A stretch of 64,000 bases of DNA from contig NZ_CP047135.1 of the NCBI RefSeq assembly GCF_009832905.1, forward strand, positions 2,706,001 through 2,770,000. Reading direction: 5' to 3'. Shown one piece after another: positions 42,815 through 51,159 of the stretch; the stretch's first letter is position 1; every line of letters starts with the position of its first letter. The notes below the pieces were generated by a model. That model searched no databases, was not told the origin of the DNA, and saw nothing but the letters and a program-made list of their open reading frames with translations. Both the position numbers and the translations under genes were made by a program. This DNA comes from Stenotrophomonas sp. 364 (GTDB taxonomy: Bacteria; Pseudomonadota; Gammaproteobacteria; Xanthomonadales; Xanthomonadaceae).

Positions 42815-42975
42815 GATGGTTTTACGCGCAAGGCAGCCGACCGACGGTCGGCTCTACCGGCCAAATCGGGGATGGTTTTACGCGTAAAGCAGCCGACCAA
42901 CGGTCGGCTCTACCGGCCAAATCGGGGATGGTTTTACGCGCAAGGCAGCCGACCAACGGTCGGCTCTACCGGCAA
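42815..42975. repeat. Tandem 56-bp repeat containing SMAG elements (2.9 copies)
   Basis: Units begin gatggttttacgcg at 42815, 42871 and 42927, an exact 56-base period. Each contains one agccgac/gtcggct palindrome ending ctac. Copies differ at a few bases (gcgcaagg vs gcgtaaag; gaccgac vs gaccaac). Confidence 0.85.
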
Positions 42976-42996
42976 GGTGCCGACGGCCGGAATATA

Positions 42997-43034
42997 AACG
43001 GGCCGCGTCATGTCGACGCGGCCCGTTTGTTTTT
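42997..43034 (+). terminator. Rho-independent terminator of dxs
   Basis: The stem aaacgggccgcgtc / gacgcggcccgttt with loop atgt is followed by gtttttc. It also faces the minus-strand small gene and may serve both. Confidence 0.85.
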
Positions 43035-43059
43035 CGGTTATCGGTGTGCCCTGCCGGCG

Positions 43060-43263
43060 TCAGCCGTAGCGCACGGCCTCCACGTAGGCCCCGCTCGCTT
43101 CCACCCGTACCGAACTGCGTCGGCCGGTCTCGGCATGGTGCAGGCGGGCCAGTGCATCGGCGAAATCAAACGCCTTGGCGCTGTCGTGGAAACGGAACGA
43201 TTCCAGCTTGTCCGGGTGCAGCACGCGCCACAGGCGGTGCTCCAGTTGCAGGCGGATCAACAT
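43060..43263 (-). CDS. Small conserved protein, paralogue of 45756-45959
   Basis: The 67-residue protein starts MLIRLQLEHRLWRVLHPDKL. Its core AFDFADALARLHHAETG and C-terminus AYVEAVRYG match the second copy almost without gaps, at the same length. There is no signal peptide. The fold is probably a short strand-strand-helix-strand unit like DUF2188. Function unknown. Confidence 0.7.
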   Translation of the reverse strand: MLIRLQLEHRLWRVLHPDKLESFRFHDSAKAFDFADALARLHHAETGRRSSVRVEASGAYVEAVRYG

Positions 43264-43431
43264 GCGGTGCTCTCTCCATGAGTCGGCATATCGGTCAGAC
43301 CGCACCGCACGGTCGTGCGGTGGAGCCTGGGGTCGGATGAAGCCGGGGCTTCCCGCCCCGGACAGTAACCAATCGGAACTGTGATCTGTATCAGATTTTT
43401 CTGATTCATCAGTCCAATCAGGGTTGCGACC

Positions 43432-43965
43432 TCAATTCACCTGGAATTCGCCGCGGCAACCGCCATCCACCCATACGCCGGTGCGGTCCCAGCCCCAGGT
43501 GCGCCCTTCCACGCAGGCCGTGCGCGAGGTCTGCCGCACCAGCCGCGCCTCCCGGCGCACATTGGCCACACAGCGCTGGCGGCGATGGTCATTGGAGTCG
43601 CAGGTCAGGATCTGGCCGCGCCCACCACTGTTGTGGCCCCAGCCGCCGCCGCCATTCCAGCGACCGCCGCGGCCGGCTTCGGCGATGAACTCGGCGCGGC
43701 AGCCCTGGGTAACCCACACCCCGTCCCGGGCCTGGCCCCAGGTCTGACCTTCCACGCACGGCGAACCCGAAATCTGCCGGACCAGGCGTGCGCGCCCCTG
43801 CAACGGACACTGCTGGGTGCGGCCCTTGATCGATTCGCAACGCACCGGGCCGCTGTTGTAGCCCTCGTCCCGGTAGCGGTCGTAGTTCTGCGCCTGGGCC
43901 GTGGCGCCCAGCGCCACCATCGCGGGCAGCAGCGCCCACAGCCACGCCTGCTTTCCGTGCTTCAT
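43432..43965 (-). CDS. DUF3011 family exported protein
   Basis: The 177-residue protein starts MKHGKQAWLWALLPAMVALG with a signal peptide cut at AQAQ. The mature part holds two DUF3011 repeats: C-ESIKGRTQQCPLQGRARLVRQ with SPCVEGQTWG and WVTQGCRAEF, and the same pattern again with DSNDHRRQRC and TACVEGRTWG. The linker between them is Gly/Trp-rich (GGRWNGGGGWGHNSGGRG). Conserved Cys suggest disulfides in the periplasm. Role unknown. Confidence 0.88.
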   Translation of the reverse strand: MKHGKQAWLWALLPAMVALGATAQAQNYDRYRDEGYNSGPVRCESIKGRTQQCPLQGRARLVRQISGSPCVEGQTWGQARDGVWVTQGCRAEFIAEAGRGGRWNGGGGWGHNSGGRGQILTCDSNDHRRQRCVANVRREARLVRQTSRTACVEGRTWGWDRTGVWVDGGCRGEFQVN

Positions 43966-44116
43966 CCCATTGCTCCTCATGCCTGCCTCGAAACTGTGTG
44001 TGGTGGTGGCGCACAGGATGTGGCAAAGCCACCACCCGCGACATAGGCCGGAAGTCTCCGATTTCATGCCCTATTTAGGTACCCGACGGCCGGCTGACCA
44101 GGCCGCGTCAGCGCGG

Positions 44117-45208
44117 TCACATTGCATCGAACATCTGCAGCACGCGCTCGGCCGAGTCCATGGCCAGCATCGCGTGCGCGCCAGCGGCGGACACCGCGGC
44201 ACGCGCGAACATCACCTGCTCGTGCGCCGTGACAGCGGCCTGCCAGTCAGCGGCGCACAGCGCGTCGGCGAGGTCGGCGGCATCGCGCAGGGCCAGATTG
44301 GCCCCCTCGCCCGCCGGCGGCATCAGGTGCGCCGCGTCGCCGATCAGGGTGACCGCATCGCAATGCGCCCACCGATGGTCCACCGGCAATGCATGGATCG
44401 GCCACGGCCGCACGGTGTCCAGCGCGTCGGCGATCAGCCGGCGCAGGTCCGGGTGCCAGTCCTGGAACTGCAGCAGCAGACTGGCGCGGGTGTGCACGGG
44501 CGCCGCCTCAACGTCGCCCAGCGCCTGCGGCAGCGAGGCGTACACGCGCACGTGGGCGTGCGCATTGCGCTGAGCGAACAAGGTGCAGCCGTTGCCCTTG
44601 GCAATCAATGTGCCGCGCCCAACCAGTGCGGCCAGCGCCGGGTGCGCGGTGTCCACCTCCGGCAGCGACAGCTCGTACAGGGTGATGCCGGCGTGCTGCG
44701 GGCGCACGTCGGTCAACAGCGGGCGCACCTTCGACCACGCGCCGTCGGCGCCCACCACCAGGTCGGCGCGCTCCACCGCGCCGTTGCCGAACTGCAGCTC
44801 GACGCCGTCCGCCACCCGCCGCGCCTGCGTCAGCACATGGCCCCAGCGCACGCAGCCCTCGGCCAGCGGCGCCAGCAGCAGCGCGCGCAGCTGGCCGCGG
44901 TCGATCTCCGGGCGGTCGCCGCCCACGCCATCGTCGGCCAGCAGCAGCCGGCCCTGCGCGTCGAACAGGCGCATGCCCTGGTCCTCGTAGCGTGCCAGCT
45001 GCTGGAAGGCGGCGAACAACCCGGCGCTGCGCAGCGCGGCCTGCCCGGTTTGCGCATGCAGGTCGAGCATGCCGCCCTGGGCGCGGGCGTCTGGCGCGGC
45101 GTCGGCTTCATACACCTGCACGGCACGACCTGCCTGCTGCAGCCGGCAGGCCAGCAGCAGCCCCGCGGGGCCGCCACCAACGATGGCAATACGGGGAACA
45201 TGGGACAT
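44117..45208 (-). CDS. FAD-dependent monooxygenase, TetX-like family
   Basis: The 363-residue flavoprotein has the GxGxxG motif RIAIVGGGPAGLLLACRLQQ, an FAD contact in EIDRGQLRALLL, and VTLIGDAAHLMPPAGEGANL. Group A monooxygenases with this layout hydroxylate aromatics or tetracyclines using NADPH. It is divergent from a marR-type gene with two palindromic operators between the starts, which suggests substrate-induced expression. Tetracycline inactivation is possible but not proven: length and motifs fit TetX-like proteins in general. Confidence 0.88.
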   Translation of the reverse strand: MSHVPRIAIVGGGPAGLLLACRLQQAGRAVQVYEADAAPDARAQGGMLDLHAQTGQAALRSAGLFAAFQQLARYEDQGMRLFDAQGRLLLADDGVGGDRPEIDRGQLRALLLAPLAEGCVRWGHVLTQARRVADGVELQFGNGAVERADLVVGADGAWSKVRPLLTDVRPQHAGITLYELSLPEVDTAHPALAALVGRGTLIAKGNGCTLFAQRNAHAHVRVYASLPQALGDVEAAPVHTRASLLLQFQDWHPDLRRLIADALDTVRPWPIHALPVDHRWAHCDAVTLIGDAAHLMPPAGEGANLALRDAADLADALCAADWQAAVTAHEQVMFARAAVSAAGAHAMLAMDSAERVLQMFDAM

Positions 45209-45230
45209 GCGGCGCCTCCAACGGCTTTAA

Positions 45231-45266
45231 CATAGGACCCTATGATTTGTATCATAGGCGCCTATG
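45231..45266. promoter_or_regulatory. Two palindromic operators between tetX-like and marR-type genes
   Basis: cataggaccctatg (45231-45244) and the perfect palindrome cataggcgcctatg (45253-45266) share arms catagg/cctatg and are 22 bases apart centre to centre, about two helical turns. They are the likely sites of the MarR-type protein and could control both genes. Confidence 0.7.
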
Positions 45267-45288
45267 TCAAGGCTTCACAGGTGCACGC

Positions 45289-45732
45289 ATGACCCGGTCA
45301 GCGCCCGATCCCAGCAACGTTCCGTCGTTCCTGATCAAGCAGGTATCCCGCGAACTCAGCCGCCTGGCCGAAACCCAGCTGCGTCCGCTGGGGCTGGGGA
45401 TGGCCAGCCTGCCGGTGCTGGAAGCCGTACGCCAGGGCAAGGCAACCACCCAGGCAGAACTGGCCCGCCTGCTGCGGGTGGAGCAGCCCTCGATGGCACA
45501 GACCCTGGCGCGGCTGGAGCGCGACCAGCTGATCCGGCGGTCGCCGGATCCACAACACCCGCGCGCCCAGCGCATCGAACTCACCTTACTGGCGCTGCAG
45601 CGCTTGCCGCAGGCCCGCGAGATCCTCAACGAGGGCAATACGCGCATGCTGGCCGACTTCAGCGTGGATGAAACCATGCGCCTGACCAGCTTTCTGCAAC
45701 GGCTCAGCGCCAACCTCGACCGCACCGGCTGA
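45289..45732 (+). CDS. MarR-family repressor
   Basis: The 147-residue protein starts MTRSAPDPSNVPSFLIKQVS. The winged helix is TQAELARLLRVEQPSMAQTL with the wing RSPDPQHPRAQRIELT, and the flanking helices form the dimer. It should repress the divergent oxygenase gene and itself through the paired palindromes. The product lacks any obvious Cys sensor, so a small ligand is the probable inducer. Confidence 0.92.
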   Translation: MTRSAPDPSNVPSFLIKQVSRELSRLAETQLRPLGLGMASLPVLEAVRQGKATTQAELARLLRVEQPSMAQTLARLERDQLIRRSPDPQHPRAQRIELTLLALQRLPQAREILNEGNTRMLADFSVDETMRLTSFLQRLSANLDRTG

Positions 45733-45755
45733 ACGCCTGCGGCACGAGTGGAGCC

Positions 45756-45959
45756 TCAGCCGTAGCGCACCGCGTCGACGAAGGCATCCATCGCCACCAC
45801 CCGCACCGCGCAGGCCTGGCCGGTCTCGGCATGGCGTGCACGCGCCAGGGTGTCGGCGAAGTCGAAGGCCACCGCACCGTCATCGAAGCTGACCGGGTCC
45901 GGACGGGTCGGGTGGATCACGTGCCAGCGGTGGTCCTGGCATTGCACCTTGATCATCAT
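45756..45959 (-). CDS. Small conserved protein, paralogue of 43060-43263
   Basis: The 67-residue protein starts at MMIKVQCQDHRWHVIHPTRP. It shares AFDFADTLARARHAETG and DAVRYG with the 43060 gene. The two copies lie 2.5 kb apart in the same orientation, separated by unrelated genes, which suggests an old duplication. Confidence 0.7.
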   Translation of the reverse strand: MMIKVQCQDHRWHVIHPTRPDPVSFDDGAVAFDFADTLARARHAETGQACAVRVVAMDAFVDAVRYG

Positions 45960-46226
45960 GCTGATCGCTCCTGCGGGGGCATCCATGCGGAGTGGCAGTA
46001 CGGTGCGCCGCATGGGGGCGCTGGCCGCGTGGGGACAGGCAGGTGAGGCATCCCTCCCTCAAGCAGCACGATACGTCTCCTGCCCCCGGCCGGGATATCG
46101 GATTAGTCTGATTTTGCGCAGTCACCGATCGTACGCTGCGCACTTCCCTGATGGCAGGGTGGGCCGACGCCATCTGCCAGCAGGGTGCGGCGGCAGGCGG
46201 CCCGCCTTGGCGGCCCGCGCCCCGGA

Positions 46227-47279
46227 TCAGTCGCCCGTGCCCAGGAACGCGAACGGCGCCGACGGCTGGAACTGCCCCAGCGCATCGCCGGCGAATACGT
46301 TGCGCTGGTCGCGGCCGAGGTCAAGTTTGAGCACCTGCGCGCCCACGGCGAAATCGACCTTGCTGAGGTCAACCCAGAACGTGTTGGGGGTCAGGGCCGA
46401 CTCGAAGAAATACAGCCGGCGCTTGTGGTCGGCCACGGTGCGCCACCGCGTCGAGGAAATATTGGGCTGGCCCGGGGTCGTGATGCCGTACGGCACCGAC
46501 ACGTTACGGATCACGCTGAACACACTGGCCAGCGCAACCACCGGATCTTCGCTCTTGGGAATGGCGTTGATGTAGAACGAGGCCCGCGCGAAACGGTCGG
46601 CCGAGCGATTGGTACCGGGCAGCATCACGGTACCGCCGATCTGCTGCCAATAGGTGTTGAGCGCCAACTGCTGGTCGAACACAGGCGAGTTGGTCATGAC
46701 CTGATAGGCGCGATCATGGTGGATCACCTGCTTGCCGCCGATGTATTCCACGATCGCGCTATCACCGCTGGCATCGGACAAGGCAAGGTGCAGGGTAGCC
46801 TGCCGCGATTCGCCAGGCAGGTTGTCGGTGACCAGCGCGTAGGGCTCGCGCTCCAGCGCGGCCACCGCTTCGGCCACCGTGGCGAAGTTGTCGAGGACGT
46901 ACTGCGCCCACAGCGAGATCGCCAGGCCGGGTTTGTGCCCACGTTGTGCCGGGTACTCCGATTCCACCAGCCACAGCAGGTTGGCCGACAGTCCCGCTTC
47001 GTTGAGCCCATCGGTGGTGGAGATGTCGAACCCACTGGCTACCACGCTGCCATACCTGGCCTTCCAGTGGATCGAATCCTTGCCGGCCTGGCCGTTGCGC
47101 GCGATGCCACGTGGCAACACCCACAGATTGGTGGCGATATCGCTCTGCCAATCCATCGAACGGGCGGTGATGACGTCCTGGTTTTCGCCCAGATAGACCA
47201 CCCGGGTGCAGGCGCTGGCCGGGCCAACCGCACCGCCGACTGCTGTCGCAAGCAACACCGCGCACGCAAACGCCTTCAT
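46227..47279 (-). CDS. Exported linear amide C-N hydrolase (choloylglycine hydrolase/penicillin V acylase family)
   Basis: The 350-residue precursor has a signal peptide (MKAFACAVLLATAVGGAV, cut at ASA) that leaves Cys24 as N-terminal nucleophile (CTRVVYLGENQDVITARSMD). Other Ntn-Cys signatures are RSMDW, GLNEAGLSANLLWL, VMTNSPVFDQQL, and PGTNRSADRFARA. Such enzymes cleave bile salts, penicillin V or acyl-homoserine lactones. The periplasmic location and Gram-negative host fit the AHL/penicillin V acylase branch, but the substrate is open. Confidence 0.92.
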   Translation of the reverse strand: MKAFACAVLLATAVGGAVGPASACTRVVYLGENQDVITARSMDWQSDIATNLWVLPRGIARNGQAGKDSIHWKARYGSVVASGFDISTTDGLNEAGLSANLLWLVESEYPAQRGHKPGLAISLWAQYVLDNFATVAEAVAALEREPYALVTDNLPGESRQATLHLALSDASGDSAIVEYIGGKQVIHHDRAYQVMTNSPVFDQQLALNTYWQQIGGTVMLPGTNRSADRFARASFYINAIPKSEDPVVALASVFSVIRNVSVPYGITTPGQPNISSTRWRTVADHKRRLYFFESALTPNTFWVDLSKVDFAVGAQVLKLDLGRDQRNVFAGDALGQFQPSAPFAFLGTGD

Positions 47280-47393
47280 GGCATCTCTCCCTGCAGGATG
47301 ATGGGCAGCCACACCGGTTGCATGCCGACGCGGAACGGCCCGATCACACCGGACCCCGGGTGATGGAGGAGTGAACCGCCCGGGTGCGCGCCC

Positions 47394-48749
47394 TCAGCCC
47401 TGGACGATGCCCGGCCGATTCACCGCCAATGCCACCACGAACCGCGCTCCACCGCCGGCGGCGCTCTCCGCGGCGATGCTGCCCCCATGGCGCAGCATGA
47501 TTTCGCGCGCCAGGTACAGGCCAAGCCCGCTGCCGCTGCCGCTGGGACGCAGCCGGTGGAACGGCTCGAAGATCGCCTGGCGCTCCTGCTCCGGCACGCC
47601 GGAGCCTTCATCGCTCACCGCCAGCACGCCATCGGGCTGCAGGGCCACGGCAATCAGGCCGTGGTCGCCGCCATGGGCGATCGCGTTCTGCAACAGGCTG
47701 GCCACCACCCGGTGCAGCGCATCCGGATCGCCACGTACCCAGACCGGCGCATCCGGTGCATCCACGGCGAAGGTGTAGCCGGCATCCAGCACCAGCGGCG
47801 CCACGTCGCCGGCCACCTCACGAGTCAGCGCGGCCAGGTCCACGCGCTGCGACTGGCTGCGGTGATGGTCCAGCCGCTGCAGGTCGAGCAGCTGCTCGGC
47901 GATGTTGCTCAGCCGGCCCAGGTCGCGCTGCAGGCGTGAGCGCGCCGGGCCGGACGGCAGGTCGGCGATGCGCGTGGCCAGGATCGCGATCGGCATGCGC
48001 AGCTCGTGCGCCGCACCCACCAGGAACCGGTCCTGCGCGTCGTAGCTTTCGCCGATGCGGCGCACCGCCGCGTTGAATGCATCCACCAGCGGGAAGATCT
48101 CGGCCGGCACCGCGTGCGTGTCCAGGCCGCCGCCGCGTTCGTTGATCTGAATCGCCGCGGCCTGCGCGGCGACCCGGTTCACCCCGCGCAGCGAACGGTG
48201 GATCGCCCACGGTGCCACGACCAGGGTGATCACGATCAACGGCACGGTGATCCAGCCCCCCAGGTAGCCGATCACCACCAGCATCTGCCGCCACAGCCCG
48301 CGATGCGGCATGCCGCCGATCATCACGTGCACGCGTCCTTCCGGCGTGTCGTTCACCCAGATGCGCATCGCCAGCTCGGCCGCGCGCGTACGGGTACGGA
48401 TGTCGGTCGGCTCCAGGTAGCGCAGCTGGGCCACCAGCGGGCGGTACATCTCCGGCACGGTGCCGTGGGTGAGCTGGCGGCCGTCTTCATCGGTGGCGGC
48501 GAACCAGAACGTGGACGGGCGATCCTGCGCGGCGTGGTCCAGGGCGCGCCAGTCCACGTGCAGTGCATCGCCCTGGACGCGGATCGACTTGGCGATCGAC
48601 TCGCTCATCTTCCAGTCGATGTACCCGGCGCCGCTGTCGCCATACATCAGCACCATGCCGACCAGCCCCATCGCGACCATGGTCACCTGGATCAGGATGA
48701 TCTTCCAGGCAAGGCTGAAGGACAGCGAGCCGGGTTTGAGGAATTTCAT
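47394..48749 (-). CDS. Sensor histidine kinase
   Basis: The 451-residue protein has transmembrane helices at about 17-38 and 160-182, a periplasmic loop between them, HAMP, then the HisKA motif GAAHELRMPIAILATRIAD (phospho-His) and the ATPase boxes NAIAHGGD, DEGSGVP and GSGSGLGLYLAREI. It overlaps the response regulator gene by 4 bases. The unit belongs to the OmpR-type TCS class. The signal cannot be read from sequence, but its location opposite mipA suggests an envelope cue. Confidence 0.94.
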   Translation of the reverse strand: MKFLKPGSLSFSLAWKIILIQVTMVAMGLVGMVLMYGDSGAGYIDWKMSESIAKSIRVQGDALHVDWRALDHAAQDRPSTFWFAATDEDGRQLTHGTVPEMYRPLVAQLRYLEPTDIRTRTRAAELAMRIWVNDTPEGRVHVMIGGMPHRGLWRQMLVVIGYLGGWITVPLIVITLVVAPWAIHRSLRGVNRVAAQAAAIQINERGGGLDTHAVPAEIFPLVDAFNAAVRRIGESYDAQDRFLVGAAHELRMPIAILATRIADLPSGPARSRLQRDLGRLSNIAEQLLDLQRLDHHRSQSQRVDLAALTREVAGDVAPLVLDAGYTFAVDAPDAPVWVRGDPDALHRVVASLLQNAIAHGGDHGLIAVALQPDGVLAVSDEGSGVPEQERQAIFEPFHRLRPSGSGSGLGLYLAREIMLRHGGSIAAESAAGGGARFVVALAVNRPGIVQG

Positions 48750-49420
48750 GCGACGTCCTTCAACAGATAACCGATACCGCGCATCACGTGGATCTCGACC
48801 CGTGCATCGGCCTCGGCCAAGGCCTTGCGCAGCTTGGACACGTGCGCGTCCAGTGCATTGGACTGGATCGCATCGTCGAAGCCATACACCGCCTCCAGCA
48901 ATGCCGCGCGCGCCACGGTACGCCCCTGGCGCACCGCCAGCGCTTCCAGCACCAGCAACTGCCGGCGCGGCAGCGCCAGCAGCACGCCGTCGACGCTGGC
49001 CTCGCGCGCAACGAAATCAAACTGCAGCCGCCCCAGCAACAGCACCGGCAAGGCGATCTGCGACGGGCGCCGCGAGATCGCGCGAATGCGGGCCAGCAGT
49101 TCCTCCACCGCGAACGGCTTGGTCAGGTAATCGTCGGCGCCGACGTCCAGGCCGATCACCCGGTCGGCCACCGAATCGCGCGCGGTAAGCATGATTACCG
49201 GCAGGTTGGGCACCAGGCTGCGCGCCACCCGCACGAAGTTGGCCCCGTCGCCGTCGGGCAGCTGCCGATCCAGCAGCAGGATCTGGTGCACGCCGGCTTT
49301 GAGTGCCTCGCCGGCCTGGGCCATGCTGGCCACCACGTCCACCACCATGCCGTGCCGACCCAGGCTGGCCTGGATGGCATTGGCCAGTTCCGGATCATCT
49401 TCGAGCAGCAGGATGCGCAT
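48746..49420 (-). CDS. Response regulator, OmpR/QseB type
   Basis: The 224-residue protein starts MRILLLEDDPELANAIQASL. The receiver has the phospho-Asp in LLLDRQLPDGDGAN and a Lys in YLTKPFAVEEL. The winged-helix output domain ends in ALLEAVYGFDDAIQSNALDA. A longer start to 49573 is non-coding in quality. It is divergent from the MipA gene, 113 bases apart, and probably regulates that gene. Confidence 0.94.
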   Translation of the reverse strand: MRILLLEDDPELANAIQASLGRHGMVVDVVASMAQAGEALKAGVHQILLLDRQLPDGDGANFVRVARSLVPNLPVIMLTARDSVADRVIGLDVGADDYLTKPFAVEELLARIRAISRRPSQIALPVLLLGRLQFDFVAREASVDGVLLALPRRQLLVLEALAVRQGRTVARAALLEAVYGFDDAIQSNALDAHVSKLRKALAEADARVEIHVMRGIGYLLKDVA

Positions 49421-49532
49421 GGGGGTGGGCACAGGGGCGACGGCTGCCGATGGTAACGCGCGGCCCGGCGCAACGTTCCGACAATGTAGGCACGGCACCA
49501 TGGCCGCTTGGCATTCCCAGTGTGGCAGGTAC

Positions 49533-50375
49533 ATGCGCGAGCGTTGCAAGGAAGATTCTCCCCCGGCCGGCAACGGCGGTGTTGTTGGTCATGAAACCAC
49601 CCGGCAGTCGCTGTGCCCGGGCATCGCCGCCGTCCTGCTGGCGACCGCGGCATGGCTGGTGGCCGGCAGCGCGTTTGCCCAGGCACCGGGCGCCAAGCCG
49701 CGCAGCAGCCTTGGCGTGGCCGTGGTTGCGCTGAAGTCGCCCTACACCGGCTACAAGACCGACACCGTGGGCGCGCCGATCATCAGCTACGAAGGCAGGA
49801 AGTTCCACTTCCGCGGCGGCAGCTTCGGCTACAAGCTGCTTGACAGCGAAAGTACCGAAGTGTCCCTGATGGCCTCGCCGTACATGATGCGTTTCAAGCG
49901 CAAGGACAGCCACGACCCGCAGCTGCGCCAACTGTCCAACCGCAGCTTCTCGGCGATGGCCGGGGTGGCGGTGCGGCATACCGCGCCGTGGGGCCTGCTG
50001 CAGGGCAACGTGCAGGCTGAAGTCAGCGGCCACGGTGGCGGCATCGCCGCCGATGCCAAGTACGCCTACCCGCTGCCGGTCGGCCGGGTCACGCTGGTGC
50101 CTGGCGTTGGCCTGAACTACGCCGGCAAGGGACTCAACGATTACTACTTCGGTGTCAGCGACGACGAGGCGCGCCGCAGTGGCCTGGCGCGCTACCGCGC
50201 CGGCAGCGGGGTGTCGCCCTACGCCGACCTGACCGCGGTGTTGCCGCTCGGCCCGCACTGGACCGCCACGGCGTCGCTGCGCCGCACGCGGCTGTCCGAT
50301 GCAGTCAAGGACAGCCCGATGACCACCGGCGACCATATGGACTCGGCCGCACTTTCGCTCAGCTACGGATTCTGA
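49533..50375 (+). CDS. mipA: MipA/OmpV family outer-membrane protein
   Basis: The 280-residue barrel protein has the MipA pattern: LGVAVVALKSPYTGYKTDTV, PIISYEGRKFHFRGGSFGYK, MASPYMMRFKRKDS, a MAGVAVRHTAPWGLLQGNVQ core and the terminal SLSYGF. The only ATG in frame before the signal peptide (49533) gives an unusually long hydrophilic leader (MRERCKEDSPPAGNGGVVGH), and the ATG at 49591 is in another frame. The start is therefore uncertain, and a frameshift near the 5' end is possible. MipA proteins act as scaffold or cation/acid-responsive porin-like proteins. Confidence 0.82.
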   Translation: MRERCKEDSPPAGNGGVVGHETTRQSLCPGIAAVLLATAAWLVAGSAFAQAPGAKPRSSLGVAVVALKSPYTGYKTDTVGAPIISYEGRKFHFRGGSFGYKLLDSESTEVSLMASPYMMRFKRKDSHDPQLRQLSNRSFSAMAGVAVRHTAPWGLLQGNVQAEVSGHGGGIAADAKYAYPLPVGRVTLVPGVGLNYAGKGLNDYYFGVSDDEARRSGLARYRAGSGVSPYADLTAVLPLGPHWTATASLRRTRLSDAVKDSPMTTGDHMDSAALSLSYGF

Positions 50376-50377
50376 TC

Positions 50378-50611
50378 ATGCGCCAGGGAATCGTCCGTCG
50401 TGTTGCCGATGTGGCCCTGCGTATCGAACCGGATCGCAGCGCGGTGCTGGAGTGGATCCTGCATACGCCGCTGCCCTCGCTTGGCGGGCAGACCCCCTTC
50501 GAACTGGCCTGCGATGGCCAGGGCGAGCGGGTCATCGCGCTGTTGAACGCCCTGCTGCTGCAACCCGGCACGGCCGCACCGCGCCTGCCGCAGGCGCGGG
50601 TACCGCACTGA
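50378..50611 (+). CDS. DUF2384-like (MbcA/ParS antitoxin C-terminal) small protein
   Basis: The 77-residue protein starts two bases after the mipA stop, so it is translationally coupled. The segment LEWILHTPLPSLGGQTPFELACDGQGERVIALLNAL follows the DUF2384 pattern (W, G-G-TP-EL, then R-V-LL), which in MbcA/ParS antitoxins forms the toxin-contact domain. No HTH and no RES-type toxin are present next to it. As an isolated domain its function is unclear. Confidence 0.55.
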   Translation: MRQGIVRRVADVALRIEPDRSAVLEWILHTPLPSLGGQTPFELACDGQGERVIALLNALLLQPGTAAPRLPQARVPH

Positions 50612-50654
50612 GCCGGATCCTCCCCGCCTTTCCGACCCTGCTCCCGGAGCCCGC

Positions 50655-51080
50655 ATGAGCCGCCCCTTTCCGATGTTGAGCGCCCACGACGGTGGCGAAG
50701 ACCCGTTGCTGGCCCAGGCCCTGGTCGATTTCGACCGTGCCGTGCAGGGCCTGATCGCCGACGACCCGGTGGCGCATGGGCGCTTCTCGCGCGCGTATGT
50801 CACCGCGATCTTCCGTGCCTGCCTGGCCCCCAGCGACCCCGGCCCCGGCGCGCCGCGCGGCCGCCCCGATCCGGAAATCGCCCAGGCACTCAAGCGCTGG
50901 ATACAGGGCCAGCTGCTGCTGCATCCCGGCGAAGGCAGCGACCACCGGCTCACCGCGGCGCGGCGTGCGGCGCACGGTTTCTGGTTGCAGTCGCTGGCCA
51001 ACCCGATCGATGCCGACGGCCGCCCCCGCGCCGACCGCCTGCTTGAGGGCCTGCTGGCGCTGACCCGCGCGGACGGCTGA
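50655..51080 (+). CDS. TetR C-terminal-domain-like protein without DNA-binding domain
   Basis: The 141-residue protein aligns in pattern with the ligand-binding part of the TetR regulator at 55844: DPVAHGRFSRAYVTAIFRA versus DPVPHGRFTRAYVRATFEA, and AARRAAHGFWLQSLANPI versus ARLAADGYWLQALGGGL. The N-terminal helix-turn-helix is absent. It could bind a ligand or pair with a full regulator as a dominant-negative partner. It follows the DUF2384-like gene by 43 bases. Confidence 0.6.
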   Translation: MSRPFPMLSAHDGGEDPLLAQALVDFDRAVQGLIADDPVAHGRFSRAYVTAIFRACLAPSDPGPGAPRGRPDPEIAQALKRWIQGQLLLHPGEGSDHRLTAARRAAHGFWLQSLANPIDADGRPRADRLLEGLLALTRADG

Positions 51081-51159
51081 TCGGTTTGCGGGGACTGCCC
51101 CATCACGGAGGCTTGCGGCACACTCTGCCGATGCTGCACCGCAGCCCGGAGATTGCACG

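Noticed and set aside
39827..43000. CRISPR-like array made of the repeated palindromes
   Set aside because: Spacing is irregular or the spacers are identical, orientation changes, and no cas gene is near; these are SMAG elements.
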